A DNA stretch of 64,000 nucleotides from Diaphorobacter nitroreducens (lineage in GTDB: Bacteria > Pseudomonadota > Gammaproteobacteria > Burkholderiales > Burkholderiaceae_C), in assembly GCA_003755025.1 (NCBI GenBank), contig RJVL01000005.1, positions 170,692-234,691 of the forward strand, in the 5' to 3' direction. The position numbers and the translations under genes are program-made. The notes below the pieces were generated by a model, which had not been told where the DNA came from, made no database searches, and worked only from the letters and a program-made list of their open reading frames with translations. How positions within the stretch are numbered: the stretch's first letter is position 1; each line of letters starts with the position of its first letter. Below are positions 1 through 8,798 of the stretch, in pieces.

Positions 1-656
1 TGCACACCATCTTCGAGTTGCTCAAAACCACGGGCGCGCGCGTGCACCTGTGCCGCCTGTCCAGCAGCGCGGGGGTGGATCTGGTGCGGCAGGCCAAGGC
101 GGCCGGCCTGCCGGTGAGCTGCGACGTGAGCATCAACTCGCTCATGCTCACCGATGCGGACATCGGCTACTTCGACAGCCGCGCACGCCTCACGCCGCCG
201 CTGCGCCAGCAGCGCGACCGCGATGCGCTGGCCGCGGCGCTGCTGGATGGCACCATCGACGCGTTGGTGTCCGACCACACGCCGGTGGACGAGGATGCCA
301 AAGCTCTGCCATTTGCCGAGGCCGAGCCCGGCGCGACGGGGCTGGAGTTGCTTCTGTCCGTGGCGCTCAAGTGGTCGCAGGAAGGCGGCGCGCCGCTGCA
401 GCGTGCGCTGGCCGTGATCACGGCAGAGCCCGCGCGGGTGCTGGGCACGTCGCTGGGCACGCTGCAGGCCAGCGTGGGCCGCATTATCGAAGGCGGGGTG
501 GGCGACCTGTGCGTGCTGGACCCTGCGGCGCATTGGACCGTGCAGGCCGACGCACTGGCCAGCCAGGGCAAGCACACGCCGTTCTCGACCTATGAACTGC
601 CGGGCCGGGTGCGCTGCACGCTGGTGGGCGGCCAGGTCGCGTTCGAGCGCGGCTGA
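1..656 (+). CDS. pyrC: Dihydroorotase-like protein, 3' part (5' end outside window)
   Basis: Open frame from the window edge to the stop, without its N-terminus. The family is the cyclic amidohydrolase group that closes carbamoyl aspartate to dihydroorotate in pyrimidine synthesis. Recognisable blocks are TPPLRQQRDRDAL, the loop DGTIDALVSDHTPVDEDAK and the C-terminal GATGLELLLSVAL. Active enzymes of this class usually carry a metal-binding TPHH-like block about 15-20 residues before the PPLR block; here the equivalent stretch reads SINSLMLTD with no histidine. It may therefore be the non-catalytic partner (PyrX-type) that stabilises aspartate carbamoyltransferase, which is normally encoded just upstream. 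The plsC gene follows after 19 bp, so the two are probably cotranscribed. Family is secure; active versus inactive is inference. Confidence 0.85.
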   Translation, partial: HTIFELLKTTGARVHLCRLSSSAGVDLVRQAKAAGLPVSCDVSINSLMLTDADIGYFDSRARLTPPLRQQRDRDALAAALLDGTIDALVSDHTPVDEDAKALPFAEAEPGATGLELLLSVALKWSQEGGAPLQRALAVITAEPARVLGTSLGTLQASVGRIIEGGVGDLCVLDPAAHWTVQADALASQGKHTPFSTYELPGRVRCTLVGGQVAFERG

Positions 657-675
657 GCGACGCCGGCACACGCAC

Positions 676-1416
676 ATGCTGCGGGGATTACGGGCCTGCT
701 GGCGGGTGTTGCGGCTGGTGCTGCACGCTGCACAGGGGTTGCTCGTGGTGGCGTTGCGCTTTCCCCGCCTATCGGTGGAGCAGCAGCAGGCGCGGGTGCA
801 GGCGTGGGCGCTGGGCCTGCTGGCCTGCGCGGGGGTCACGCTGGAGGTGCGCGGCACCCCGCCGAGCCAGGGGCCGGTGCTGCTGGTGGCCAACCATCTG
901 TCCTGGCTCGACATCCCGGTGATGCATGCGGCGCGCTACTGCCGCTTCATCTCCAAGTCCGACGTGCAGGCTTGGCCCATCGTCGGCACGCTCGCCACGG
1001 CAGCGGGCACGCTGTACATCGAGCGCGCGTCGCGGCGCGATGCCCTGCGCATGGTGGGCAGCATGCGGGATGCCCTGTTGCGGGGCGAAATACTCGCGGT
1101 GTTTCCCGAAGGCACGACCGGCGACGGTCGCACGCTGCTGCCCTTTCACCCCAACCTGTTGCAGGCTGCGCTGCAGGCGGACGTGCCTGTGCAGCCCATC
1201 GGCCTGCGCTTCGTGGACCGCGCAAGCGGCCAGACCACCCACGCCCCGAGCTACATCGGCGACGAAACGCTGGTGGGCTCCATCTGGCGCACGCTCACCG
1301 CGCCGCCCATCACGGCGGTGGCGCATTTCGGCATTCCCGAGCGTGCGCAGGGGCGCGACCGCCGGGTGTGGGGCCAGGCATTGCATGCCGCAGTGGACGA
1401 TCTGCGCCAACGCTGA
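676..1416 (+). CDS. plsC: 1-acyl-sn-glycerol-3-phosphate acyltransferase
   Basis: Transfers an acyl chain to lysophosphatidate at the inner membrane in phospholipid synthesis. The 246-residue product has a hydrophobic N-terminal segment (about residues 12-28), the acyltransferase motif NHLSWLD with H74 and D79, and the FPEGTT motif around residues 143-148. I place the start at ATG 676, because the in-frame upstream extension overlaps the end of the dihydroorotase-like gene and looks like translated shadow. Acyl-donor preference cannot be read from the sequence; some relatives act on lyso-ornithine lipids instead. Confidence 0.9.
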   Translation: MLRGLRACWRVLRLVLHAAQGLLVVALRFPRLSVEQQQARVQAWALGLLACAGVTLEVRGTPPSQGPVLLVANHLSWLDIPVMHAARYCRFISKSDVQAWPIVGTLATAAGTLYIERASRRDALRMVGSMRDALLRGEILAVFPEGTTGDGRTLLPFHPNLLQAALQADVPVQPIGLRFVDRASGQTTHAPSYIGDETLVGSIWRTLTAPPITAVAHFGIPERAQGRDRRVWGQALHAAVDDLRQR

Positions 1417-1546
1417 ATAGCCTCCTGCTGTCGCCAAAAGTGCACATGTGTGTGCAACGGGGCTGTAACGGTCTGTTTACATCCATCGCATCGACATGCG
1501 CCTGCAGTATGGTGCGCCTCTTTGCCAATAACCGAGGGAGGGATGT

Positions 1547-2773
1547 ATGCAACTGATGGAGCGCGTGAAGGGGATTTTGCTCAAGCCCCGCGAGACCTGG
1601 GCCGCCATTGATGGGGAGCCTGCCGATACGGCACGCCTGTTCACGGGTTACCTGATGATCCTCGCGGCCATTCCGGCCGTCTGCGGATTCATCGGCATGT
1701 CGCTGATCGGCATGGGAGGCTTTGGCTTCAGCATGCGCGTGCCGGTGCTCGCCGGGCTGGCCAACATGGCCGTGTCCTATGTGTTGAGCCTGGTCGGCGT
1801 GTATGTGCTGGCCCTGGTCATCAATGCGTTGGCACCCACGTTCGGCGGCACCCAGAACCAGGGACAGGCGCTCAAGGTCGCGGTCTACGCCAGCACGGCC
1901 GCCATGCTGGGCGGCGTGTTCAGCCTGTTGCCGGCGCTGGCCATCCTGGGCCTGGTGGCGGCGCTGTATTCGCTGTACCTGCTGTACCTGGGCCTGCCGC
2001 TGCTGATGCGCAGCCCGGCTGCGCGCGCCGTGCCCTACACGGCGGTGGTCGTGGTGGTGGCCATCGTGCTGGGCATCGTCATTGCGGCCATCGGTTCGCT
2101 GTTCATGCCGCATGGCCCCGCCATGTGGGGCAGTGCGGGCGGCCCGGCCGTGGTCATCGACACGCCGCGTGGGCAGGTCACGCTGGATACCGCCAAGCTG
2201 GAAGAGGCCGGCAAGAAGATGGAAGAGGCTGCCCGCCGTATGGAGCAGGCGCACAAGAGCGGCGATACCCAACAGGTGACCGAAGCCGCAGGCCAGGCGA
2301 TGGCGGCGGCCATGGGAGGTGCCAAGCACCAGACGGTGGGGGTTGATGCGCTCAAGGCCGCGCTGCCCGCCAAGCTGGGTTCGCTGGAACGCACCAGCTA
2401 TGAGGTTCACGACGGCGCTGCCACAGGCCTGCCGACCAGCCAGGCGGAGGCCGAGTACGGCAACGGTGACAAGGTTGTGCGCATTTCGGTCGTGGATGCG
2501 GGTGCATTCGGCCAGTTGGCCCAACTGGCAGGCATGGTGCAGGGCGAGCGCGAGAGCGACGGCATCGTGGAAAAGACCTGGCAGGAGAATGGCCGCACGT
2601 TGCACCACAGCTACGCCAAGGACGGCAGCCAGGCGGAACTGCGCGCGGTGCTCAAGAACGGCGTGGTGGTCACGGTGGAGGCCGAGAACCTGCCGTTGAA
2701 GGACGTGCAGGGCTTCATGGGCCAGATCGACCTGGCCGCGCTGGAGAACCTGCCGCGCAAGGACAAGTCCTGA
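1547..2773 (+). CDS. YIP1 family multi-pass membrane protein
   Basis: The N-terminal half (about residues 1-190) resembles the YIP1 family: it opens with a short amphipathic stretch (RVKGILLKPRETWAAI) and holds about five transmembrane helices. The C-terminal half (residues about 200-408) is soluble, charged and rich in Ala/Glu/Lys, with a likely helical stretch EEAGKKMEEAARRMEQAHKS. The function of bacterial members is unknown; the soluble tail is presumably extracytoplasmic or cytoplasmic sensing or binding, which the sequence does not settle. A strong Shine-Dalgarno (GAGGGAGG, 1534-1541) precedes ATG 1547. The gene is flanked by a 130-bp gap upstream and a convergent neighbour downstream. 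Confidence 0.75.
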   Translation: MQLMERVKGILLKPRETWAAIDGEPADTARLFTGYLMILAAIPAVCGFIGMSLIGMGGFGFSMRVPVLAGLANMAVSYVLSLVGVYVLALVINALAPTFGGTQNQGQALKVAVYASTAAMLGGVFSLLPALAILGLVAALYSLYLLYLGLPLLMRSPAARAVPYTAVVVVVAIVLGIVIAAIGSLFMPHGPAMWGSAGGPAVVIDTPRGQVTLDTAKLEEAGKKMEEAARRMEQAHKSGDTQQVTEAAGQAMAAAMGGAKHQTVGVDALKAALPAKLGSLERTSYEVHDGAATGLPTSQAEAEYGNGDKVVRISVVDAGAFGQLAQLAGMVQGERESDGIVEKTWQENGRTLHHSYAKDGSQAELRAVLKNGVVVTVEAENLPLKDVQGFMGQIDLAALENLPRKDKS

Positions 2774-2817
2774 GCCTGGCGCCCCCCCGACGGCAGGGGC
2801 GCTTGAGGGAGCCGCGG

Positions 2818-3894
<1,077 letters not shown>

Positions 3895-4034
3895 GGCGTG
3901 AGTTTAGGGCGTGTCCTGCCCTGAATGACCCCACGCCACAGCGCCGTACTGCGCAGGCGTAGCCCCGCGCTGCGCCGCCGCCCCGGGGCCCGCATGCCGG
4001 CGGGGGCGCGGCCGACCAGCGGCCCGCGGTTGCG

Positions 4035-4060
4035 TAGAATTGTTCCCATTTGCATCACAG
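4035..4060. promoter_or_regulatory. Putative Fur box and -10 between fbpC and fbpB
   Basis: Read on the minus strand the site is TGCAAATGGGAACAATTCTA, close to the NAT-rich hexamer arrays bound by Fur (compare AAATGAGAAnnATTCTCA-type boxes). It overlaps TAGAAT (4035-4040), a plausible -10 for the permease gene. The position between a divergent ferric transporter pair fits iron repression. Match judged by eye. Confidence 0.45.
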
Positions 4061-4128
4061 CCGCCAGGGGTTCACCGGCAGGCGGTGGATGCGCTCTCTT
4101 CGCCTTGCACTTCGCTACCGGCCGTCCC

Positions 4129-5763
4129 TTGCTGCCACGAATCCGCCGCGCCCTGCGCTCCACTTCACTGATCCTGTTGGCCTTGCTGCTCACGCTGCCC
4201 CTGCTGGCCGTGCTGGGGGCGTGGCTGCCCTGGGGCGAGGGCGGCGCGCAGTCCGGTGCCATCCTGCGCGCCATGGCCACCACGGTGCTGCCGGGCTACC
4301 TGTGGACCACGCTGTGGCTGGGTCTCGCCGTGGCCGTGGGCGCGGCCGTGGTGGGCACGGCCTGCGCCGCGGCGGTCACGCTGTTCGACTTCCGTGGCCG
4401 GCGCTCGCTGGAGTGGCTGCTGCTGCTGCCCCTGGCCATGCCGGCCTATGTGACGGCCTACGCCTATACCGACTTCCTGCAGTTCAGCGGCCCGCTGCAG
4501 GTCGGGCTGCGCGCCACGTTCGGCCTGGAGGGCCGCCTGCTGCCCGAGGTGCGCAGCCTGGGCGGTGCGGTGTGGGTGTTCATCTTTTCGCTTTACCCCT
4601 ACGTGTACCTGCTGGCGCGCACGGCGCTGGGCGAGCGTGCGGCGCACCTCATGGAGGCGGCGCGCCTGCTGGGCGCATCGCCCGCGCGGCGCATCCGCAG
4701 CGTGGCGCTGCCGCTGGCACGCCCGGCGGTGGCCGCGGGCGTGGCGCTGGTGCTCATGGAGACGCTGGCCGACTTCGGCGTCGCGGCGTACTTCGGCATC
4801 CAGACCTTCACCACGGGCATCTACAAGGCCTGGCTGTCCATGGACGACCGGCTTGCCGCGGCGCAGTTGGCCACCGTGCTGCTGGTGCTGGTGGTGCTGC
4901 TGCTGCAGCTGGAGCTGCGCGCGCAGCGGCGCATGCGCTTTGCCACGGGCGGCGTGGGCCACGCCGGCTCGACCGAGGCGCAGCCCACGCGGCTGCACGG
5001 TGCAAGCGCCGTGGCGGCGTGGCTGGTGTGCGCCCTGCCAGTACTGATGGGCTTCGTGGCGCCGGTGCTGTTCATGTTGCGGCCGCTGGCGGCCGACTGG
5101 TCGGTGCTGCCCTGGTCGCGTTTCATCGAATGGGCGGGCAACAGTGTGCGGCTGGGGGGCATTACGGCCGTGCTAGCCGTGGGCATTGCCCTGGTGCTGG
5201 CGTTTGCCGTGCGCCGCCGGCGCGATGCGCTCACGCGTGGCGTGGTGCAGCTGGTCAGCCTGGGCTACGCCGTGCCCGGTGCGGTGATCGTCGTGGGTCT
5301 GCTGCTGCCCGTGGGCTGGATGCAGGCCGCGGCGCCCGGCTGGGGGCTGCCCGCGATCATCACCGCCACGGCCGTGGGCATCGTCTGGGCCTACCTGGTG
5401 CGTTTTTGCGCGGTAGCGCTGCAGTCGGTGCAAAGCGGCTACGCGCGCGTCTCGCCCAGCCTGGACGACTCGGCGCGCATGCTGGGCGTGGGCAGCCTGG
5501 GCGTGCTGACGCGCGTGCACTGGCCGCTGCTCAAGCGCTCCACCGCGGCGGCGGCGCTGCTGGTGTTTGTGGACGTGATGAAGGAGCTGCCGGCCACCAT
5601 GGTGCTGCGCCCCTTCAACAGCGACACCCTGGCCGTGGTGGCCTACCAGCTGGCCCGCGACGAGCGCCTGGGCGAGGCCGCGCTGCCCTCGCTGGCGCTG
5701 GTGGCCGTGGGGCTGGTGCCGGTGATCCTGCTGAGCCGCACGCTGCGCGCTTCGTCGCGCTGA
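4129..5763 (+). CDS. fbpB: Iron(III)-type ABC transporter permease (duplicated)
   Basis: Multi-pass permease with two homologous transport modules, as in FbpB/SfuB. EAA-like loops for contact with the ATPase occur in both halves: EAARLLGASPARRIRSVALP and a second one at DSARMLGVGSLGVLTRVHWP. About twelve hydrophobic segments are visible. The frame is open back to 3925, but that leader is Arg/Pro-rich, overlaps the Fur-like site and has no membrane character; I prefer TTG 4129, just before the first helix, with TTG 4105 as another option. Transcribed away from fbpC. Stretch after the stop to arsC is short. Confidence 0.85.
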   Translation: MLPRIRRALRSTSLILLALLLTLPLLAVLGAWLPWGEGGAQSGAILRAMATTVLPGYLWTTLWLGLAVAVGAAVVGTACAAAVTLFDFRGRRSLEWLLLLPLAMPAYVTAYAYTDFLQFSGPLQVGLRATFGLEGRLLPEVRSLGGAVWVFIFSLYPYVYLLARTALGERAAHLMEAARLLGASPARRIRSVALPLARPAVAAGVALVLMETLADFGVAAYFGIQTFTTGIYKAWLSMDDRLAAAQLATVLLVLVVLLLQLELRAQRRMRFATGGVGHAGSTEAQPTRLHGASAVAAWLVCALPVLMGFVAPVLFMLRPLAADWSVLPWSRFIEWAGNSVRLGGITAVLAVGIALVLAFAVRRRRDALTRGVVQLVSLGYAVPGAVIVVGLLLPVGWMQAAAPGWGLPAIITATAVGIVWAYLVRFCAVALQSVQSGYARVSPSLDDSARMLGVGSLGVLTRVHWPLLKRSTAAAALLVFVDVMKELPATMVLRPFNSDTLAVVAYQLARDERLGEAALPSLALVAVGLVPVILLSRTLRASSR

Positions 5764-5832
5764 CCCGGCGCTGCCTCATTGGGCACCGAGGTGGCCCCGG
5801 TACGGCCTAGTGTGGCGGCCTACACTGCGCGC

Positions 5833-6189
5833 ATGACCCCTGCCGACATCACCATCTACCACAACGCCCGCTGCAGCAATTCGCGCGGCGCCTTGGCGCT
5901 GCTGCGCGAGCGCGGCATCGAGCCCACCGTTGTGGACTATCTCGCCCAGCCGCTGGATGCCGTCCAGCTCACCGCCTTGGTGGCGCGCCTGGGCGTGCCC
6001 GTGCGCGAAGTCATGCGCACCAAGGAGGCCGCCTACACCGCGCTGGATCTGGCCGACCCGGGCCGCACCGATGCCGAGCTCATCGCCGCCATCGCCGCGC
6101 ACCCGGTGCTGCTCAACCGCCCCATCGTCGTGACGCCGCGCGGTGCCCTGCTGTGCCGCCCGCCCGAGCGGGTGCTGGAGTTGCTCTGA
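5833..6189 (+). CDS. arsC: Arsenate reductase (glutaredoxin-dependent type)
   Basis: 118-residue ArsC-family protein of thioredoxin fold that reduces arsenate to arsenite, using glutathione/glutaredoxin. The catalytic cysteine lies in HNARCSNSRG (C14) and the arginines expected for oxyanion binding lie in VMRTKE and LLNRPIVVT. I chose ATG 5833, since the upstream in-frame extension has no homology-like features. It stands alone, without ArsB, ArsH or ArsR next to it, so it may be a general housekeeping reductase; YffB/Spx-like relatives are an alternative, but the RPIVVT block favours ArsC. Confidence 0.88.
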   Translation: MTPADITIYHNARCSNSRGALALLRERGIEPTVVDYLAQPLDAVQLTALVARLGVPVREVMRTKEAAYTALDLADPGRTDAELIAAIAAHPVLLNRPIVVTPRGALLCRPPERVLELL

Positions 6190-6222
6190 TACCGGGCCAT
6201 CGGAATTTCGGGTATTTCGGTT

Positions 6223-6268
6223 AAATTGGCCTGTAACGCTTATTTTTCAAGCGCTAATAGCTATTAAA
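6223..6268 (-). repeat. Interspersed ATAGCT/AGCGCTT repeat, copy 1
   Basis: On the minus strand it reads ATAGCTATTAGCGCTTGAAA and then AAGCGTTACAGGCCAATTT, the same plan as the other intergenic copies here. It lies between arsC and the phospholipase D gene and could form a hairpin through the AGCGCTT/AAGCG arms. Confidence 0.8.
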
Positions 6269-6519
6269 TAAATAGCAAAAAGACCCATTCCCTGGCGCCG
6301 CGCCGCTTTCCTACAGTCGCGCGCGGCGCCGGGCCGATATGCTGGGCGGCATGCTGCCTGTTCCGGGCCGTGGGAGAGCGCCATGACACCACCCGTACCG
6401 CCAGAAGAATGCGCCCCGCATGCGGGGCCCATACATGCGGTCGCTGGCCGTGCGGCCGCGGCGCGCGCTGTGCAGCAACGGTCGTCGGCGGGCCCTCGCC
6501 GCGTGCTCCACCCCCGCGC

Positions 6520-7923
6520 ATGATCCGCGTGGCCGTGCTCTCGGGCCTGGGCCACGCGATCTTCGTGGCCGTGGGGCTGCTGGTGTACGTGATGGGCACG
6601 CGCATCGGCCACCAGCGCCGCCATCCCTCGGCCGCGATGGGCTGGGTGCTGGGCATCGTCACGTTTCCCTATCTGGTCGTACCGCTGTTCCTCTTGTTCG
6701 GCACGCGCAAGTTCGCGCGGCCCGCGCGTCGCCCGCACGGCCCGCCGCTGGAGGCAACGGAAGGCGGGCCGCCCTGGGCCACGCGGCTGCTGGCCAGCCT
6801 GGAGCTGGCGCCCGCCGTGCGCAATGCGCAGGTGGTGCTGCATGCCGACGGCACGCAGGCGCTGCAGGGGCTGCTGGCCACCATTGCGTCGGCCCGCCAC
6901 CGGCTGGACCTGTGCACCTACGTGTTTGCCTACGACGAGGTGGGGCGCGAGGTGGCGCGCGCGCTGCTGGACTGCGTGCACCGCGGCGTGCGCGTGCGCC
7001 TGCTGGTGGACGCCTTGGGCAGCATGCGCACGCCGCCCGGCATGCTGCGCGCGCTGCGGCGCCAGGGCCTGCAGGTGCGCCGCTTCATGCCGCTGCTGCA
7101 CAACCCGCTGCACGGGCGCACCAACCTGCGCAACCACCGCAAGCTGGTCGTGGCCGACGGCGAGCGGCTGTGGAGCGGCGGACGCAACCTGGCCTGCGAG
7201 TACTTCATCGACCGGCCGGGCCACCCCGCCTGGGCGGACTTGAGCTACGAGGTCCATGGCCCGCTGGCCGCGCAGGCGCAGGCCCAGTTCGCCACCGACT
7301 GGCGTGTGGCGCGCGGCCTGGTGCTGCGCCGCCGCCGCAAGGCACGGAGCACCGCCGCGCCGGCGCTGCCCGCTCCGCCCGCACACGGCCCGTTGGCGCA
7401 GTGGCTGCCCAGCGGTCCCGACCATGCCGACGACACCGTGCATGCGCTGCTGCTGGCGGCTGCCTACCATGCCCAGCGGCGCATCGTGGCCGTCACGCCG
7501 TACTTCGTGCCCGACGACGCGCTGCTGGACGCCTGGTGCCTGGCCTGCCGGCGCGGCGTGCAGGTCAGCGTGGTGGTGCCGGCGCGCTCCAACCACCGCC
7601 TGGCAGACCTGGCCCGCGAACGCGCGCTGCGCCAGCTGGCCGCCGCGGGTGCGCGGGTATGGCTGTCCCCGGCCATGGTGCATGCCAAGGCGGTGCTCAT
7701 CGACGACGAACTGGCTCTCGTAGGCTCGCTCAACCTGGACGCGCGCAGCCTGTTCCTGAACTACGAGGCCATGACCGTGTTCTACGGCCCGCAGGAACTG
7801 CACTGGCTGGCGCAGTGGAGCGACCAGCTGCTGGCCAGCGCGCGCCCCTACCACGCGCGTGCGCCCTCCTGGCTGCGCGACGTCATCGAAGGCGTGGTGC
7901 GCTCGGTGGGCTTTCAGCTCTAG
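6520..7923 (+). CDS. cls: Phospholipase D superfamily / cardiolipin synthase-like protein
   Basis: Membrane enzyme that by family condenses two phosphatidylglycerols (or a related pair) to cardiolipin. Two N-terminal transmembrane segments (about residues 1-22 and 40-62) are followed by two HKD motifs: HRKLVVAD beginning at H206, with SGGRNL downstream, and HAKAVLID beginning at H388, with GSLNLDARS. Length (467 aa) matches bacterial Cls. ATG 6520 precedes the first helix; the open frame extends back to 6370 but that leader is Cys/Arg-rich and improbable. A stand-alone gene, with a repeat upstream and a 290-bp gap downstream. Confidence 0.87.
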   Translation: MIRVAVLSGLGHAIFVAVGLLVYVMGTRIGHQRRHPSAAMGWVLGIVTFPYLVVPLFLLFGTRKFARPARRPHGPPLEATEGGPPWATRLLASLELAPAVRNAQVVLHADGTQALQGLLATIASARHRLDLCTYVFAYDEVGREVARALLDCVHRGVRVRLLVDALGSMRTPPGMLRALRRQGLQVRRFMPLLHNPLHGRTNLRNHRKLVVADGERLWSGGRNLACEYFIDRPGHPAWADLSYEVHGPLAAQAQAQFATDWRVARGLVLRRRRKARSTAAPALPAPPAHGPLAQWLPSGPDHADDTVHALLLAAAYHAQRRIVAVTPYFVPDDALLDAWCLACRRGVQVSVVVPARSNHRLADLARERALRQLAAAGARVWLSPAMVHAKAVLIDDELALVGSLNLDARSLFLNYEAMTVFYGPQELHWLAQWSDQLLASARPYHARAPSWLRDVIEGVVRSVGFQL

Positions 7924-8213
7924 GCGGCTGTCGCGCCCGTGCAGGGCGAAGGGTAGGCCGGTGCGTTCGCTGTTGGGCGGCGCGGCTGCGATGGGTAGTC
8001 GTGGTGCCCGGGTTGCCCGGCACAGGTGCGCCGCACGTCCCTTCGGACCCATGGGGCGTGGGATGCGCGATCGGGGCCGTGCAGTGATGAGATGGCGCCC
8101 TCGTCCGACACGCCTGCGGCCGGCTGGCGGGCACGCCCGCAGCCACCGCCACACTACAACGGGGGTATCGGGCGCACGCAGCGTGCGTCCACCACTGTTT
8201 TAAGGAGTGCGCC
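7924..8213. other. Non-coding stretch before the glycine-zipper gene
   Basis: About 290 bp with no convincing gene. Near its end a TACAAC hexamer (about 8154-8159), a small palindrome GCACGCAGCGTGC (about 8173-8185) and a purine-rich AAGGAG Shine-Dalgarno (just before 8214) probably serve the next gene. Confidence 0.4.
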
Positions 8214-8588
8214 ATGAACGCCACCGATCCGCGATTTCCCCAAAACCCACCCATCGACCCCGACCTGGCCGAACAGGCACGACCTGGCTACGGCGTGCCG
8301 TCGCAAGACCCGGAGCCGCAGGCACAGCAGCCCCTGCCGCCCGAAGACCAGGAGCGTGAATCCAAATCGGTGCTGATGGGCGGCGGCGCGATGGCGGGCG
8401 CAGCTGCCGGCGCGGCCGTAGGCGCTGCCACGGCGGGGCCGGTGGGCGTCTTTGTGGGCACCCTGGCGGGCAGCGTGGCGGGCAGCGTGGCGGGGGCGCT
8501 GGGCGGCGCTGCGGCGGGCCGGCTGGTGGACACCGACCCCACGGCACCGGAAACCGACCCCAAGGCCGGGCCGGACGGCGAGCGCTAG
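8214..8588 (+). CDS. Small glycine-zipper membrane protein, unknown function
   Basis: 124 residues. The N-terminal 55 residues are Pro/Gln/Glu-rich and polar; residues about 58-105 form a Gly/Ala-rich hydrophobic stretch (GGGAMAGAAAGAAVGAATAG, then GTLAGSVAGSVAGALGGAAAGR) with GxxxG spacing typical of glycine-zipper proteins. The tail is acidic. No signal peptide precedes it, so it may sit in the inner membrane with a cytoplasmic N-terminus. A good Shine-Dalgarno and high-GC codon use support it as a real gene. I do not recognise a specific family. Confidence 0.65.
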   Translation: MNATDPRFPQNPPIDPDLAEQARPGYGVPSQDPEPQAQQPLPPEDQERESKSVLMGGGAMAGAAAGAAVGAATAGPVGVFVGTLAGSVAGSVAGALGGAAAGRLVDTDPTAPETDPKAGPDGER

Positions 8589-8618
8589 ATGATCCTGCGC
8601 CGGCATCTGCCCGGAAAG

Positions 8619-8693
8619 TGGTCCCTCCGACAGGAATCGAACCTGTATCTAGCGCTTAGGAGGCGCTCGTTCTATCCATTGAACTACGGAGAG
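8619..8693 (-). tRNA. tRNA-Arg (anticodon CCT)
   Basis: 75 nt including an encoded CCA. On the minus strand: acceptor CTCTCCG pairing with CGGAGGG (with a U-G pair), TA at positions 8-9, D arm around GTTCAATGGATAGAAC, anticodon arm AGCGC-CTCCTAA-GCGCT with CCT, and T arm ACAGG-TTCGATT-CCTGT. The discriminator is A. It closely follows the layout of Escherichia coli tRNA-Arg(CCU), reading AGG codons. Confidence 0.95.
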
Positions 8694-8707
8694 GGAGGCA
8701 AGATTGT

Positions 8708-8732
8708 AAGGGCGGTGCCATGCCGCCCTTTT
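8708..8732 (+). terminator. Hairpin with short T-tract
   Basis: Arms AAGGGCGG (8708-8715) and CCGCCCTT (8723-8730), 7-nt loop, followed by TT. It lies between the tRNA and the repeat downstream of tamB. Strand assignment is uncertain because the flanking A and T runs are symmetrical; it may act on the minus-strand tamB transcript instead. Confidence 0.45.
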
Positions 8733-8741
8733 GCTATTGAG

Positions 8742-8786
8742 TTAATAGCTGCTTGCGCTTGAAGGGAAAGCGTTACGGCCAATTTT
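8742..8786 (+). repeat. Interspersed repeat, copy 2
   Basis: Reads ATAGCTGCTTGCGCTTGA, then AAGCGTTACGGCCAATTTT. From ATA to the last TTTT triplet is 42 nt, the same length as the two copies found inside coding sequence. It lies just past the stop of tamB. Confidence 0.85.
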
Positions 8787-8798
8787 GGGCATAGAACT

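Noticed and set aside
6247-8154. 635-codon minus-strand open frame opposite the phospholipase D gene
   Set aside because: Arg/His/Gln-rich shadow; the plus strand has two HKD motifs.
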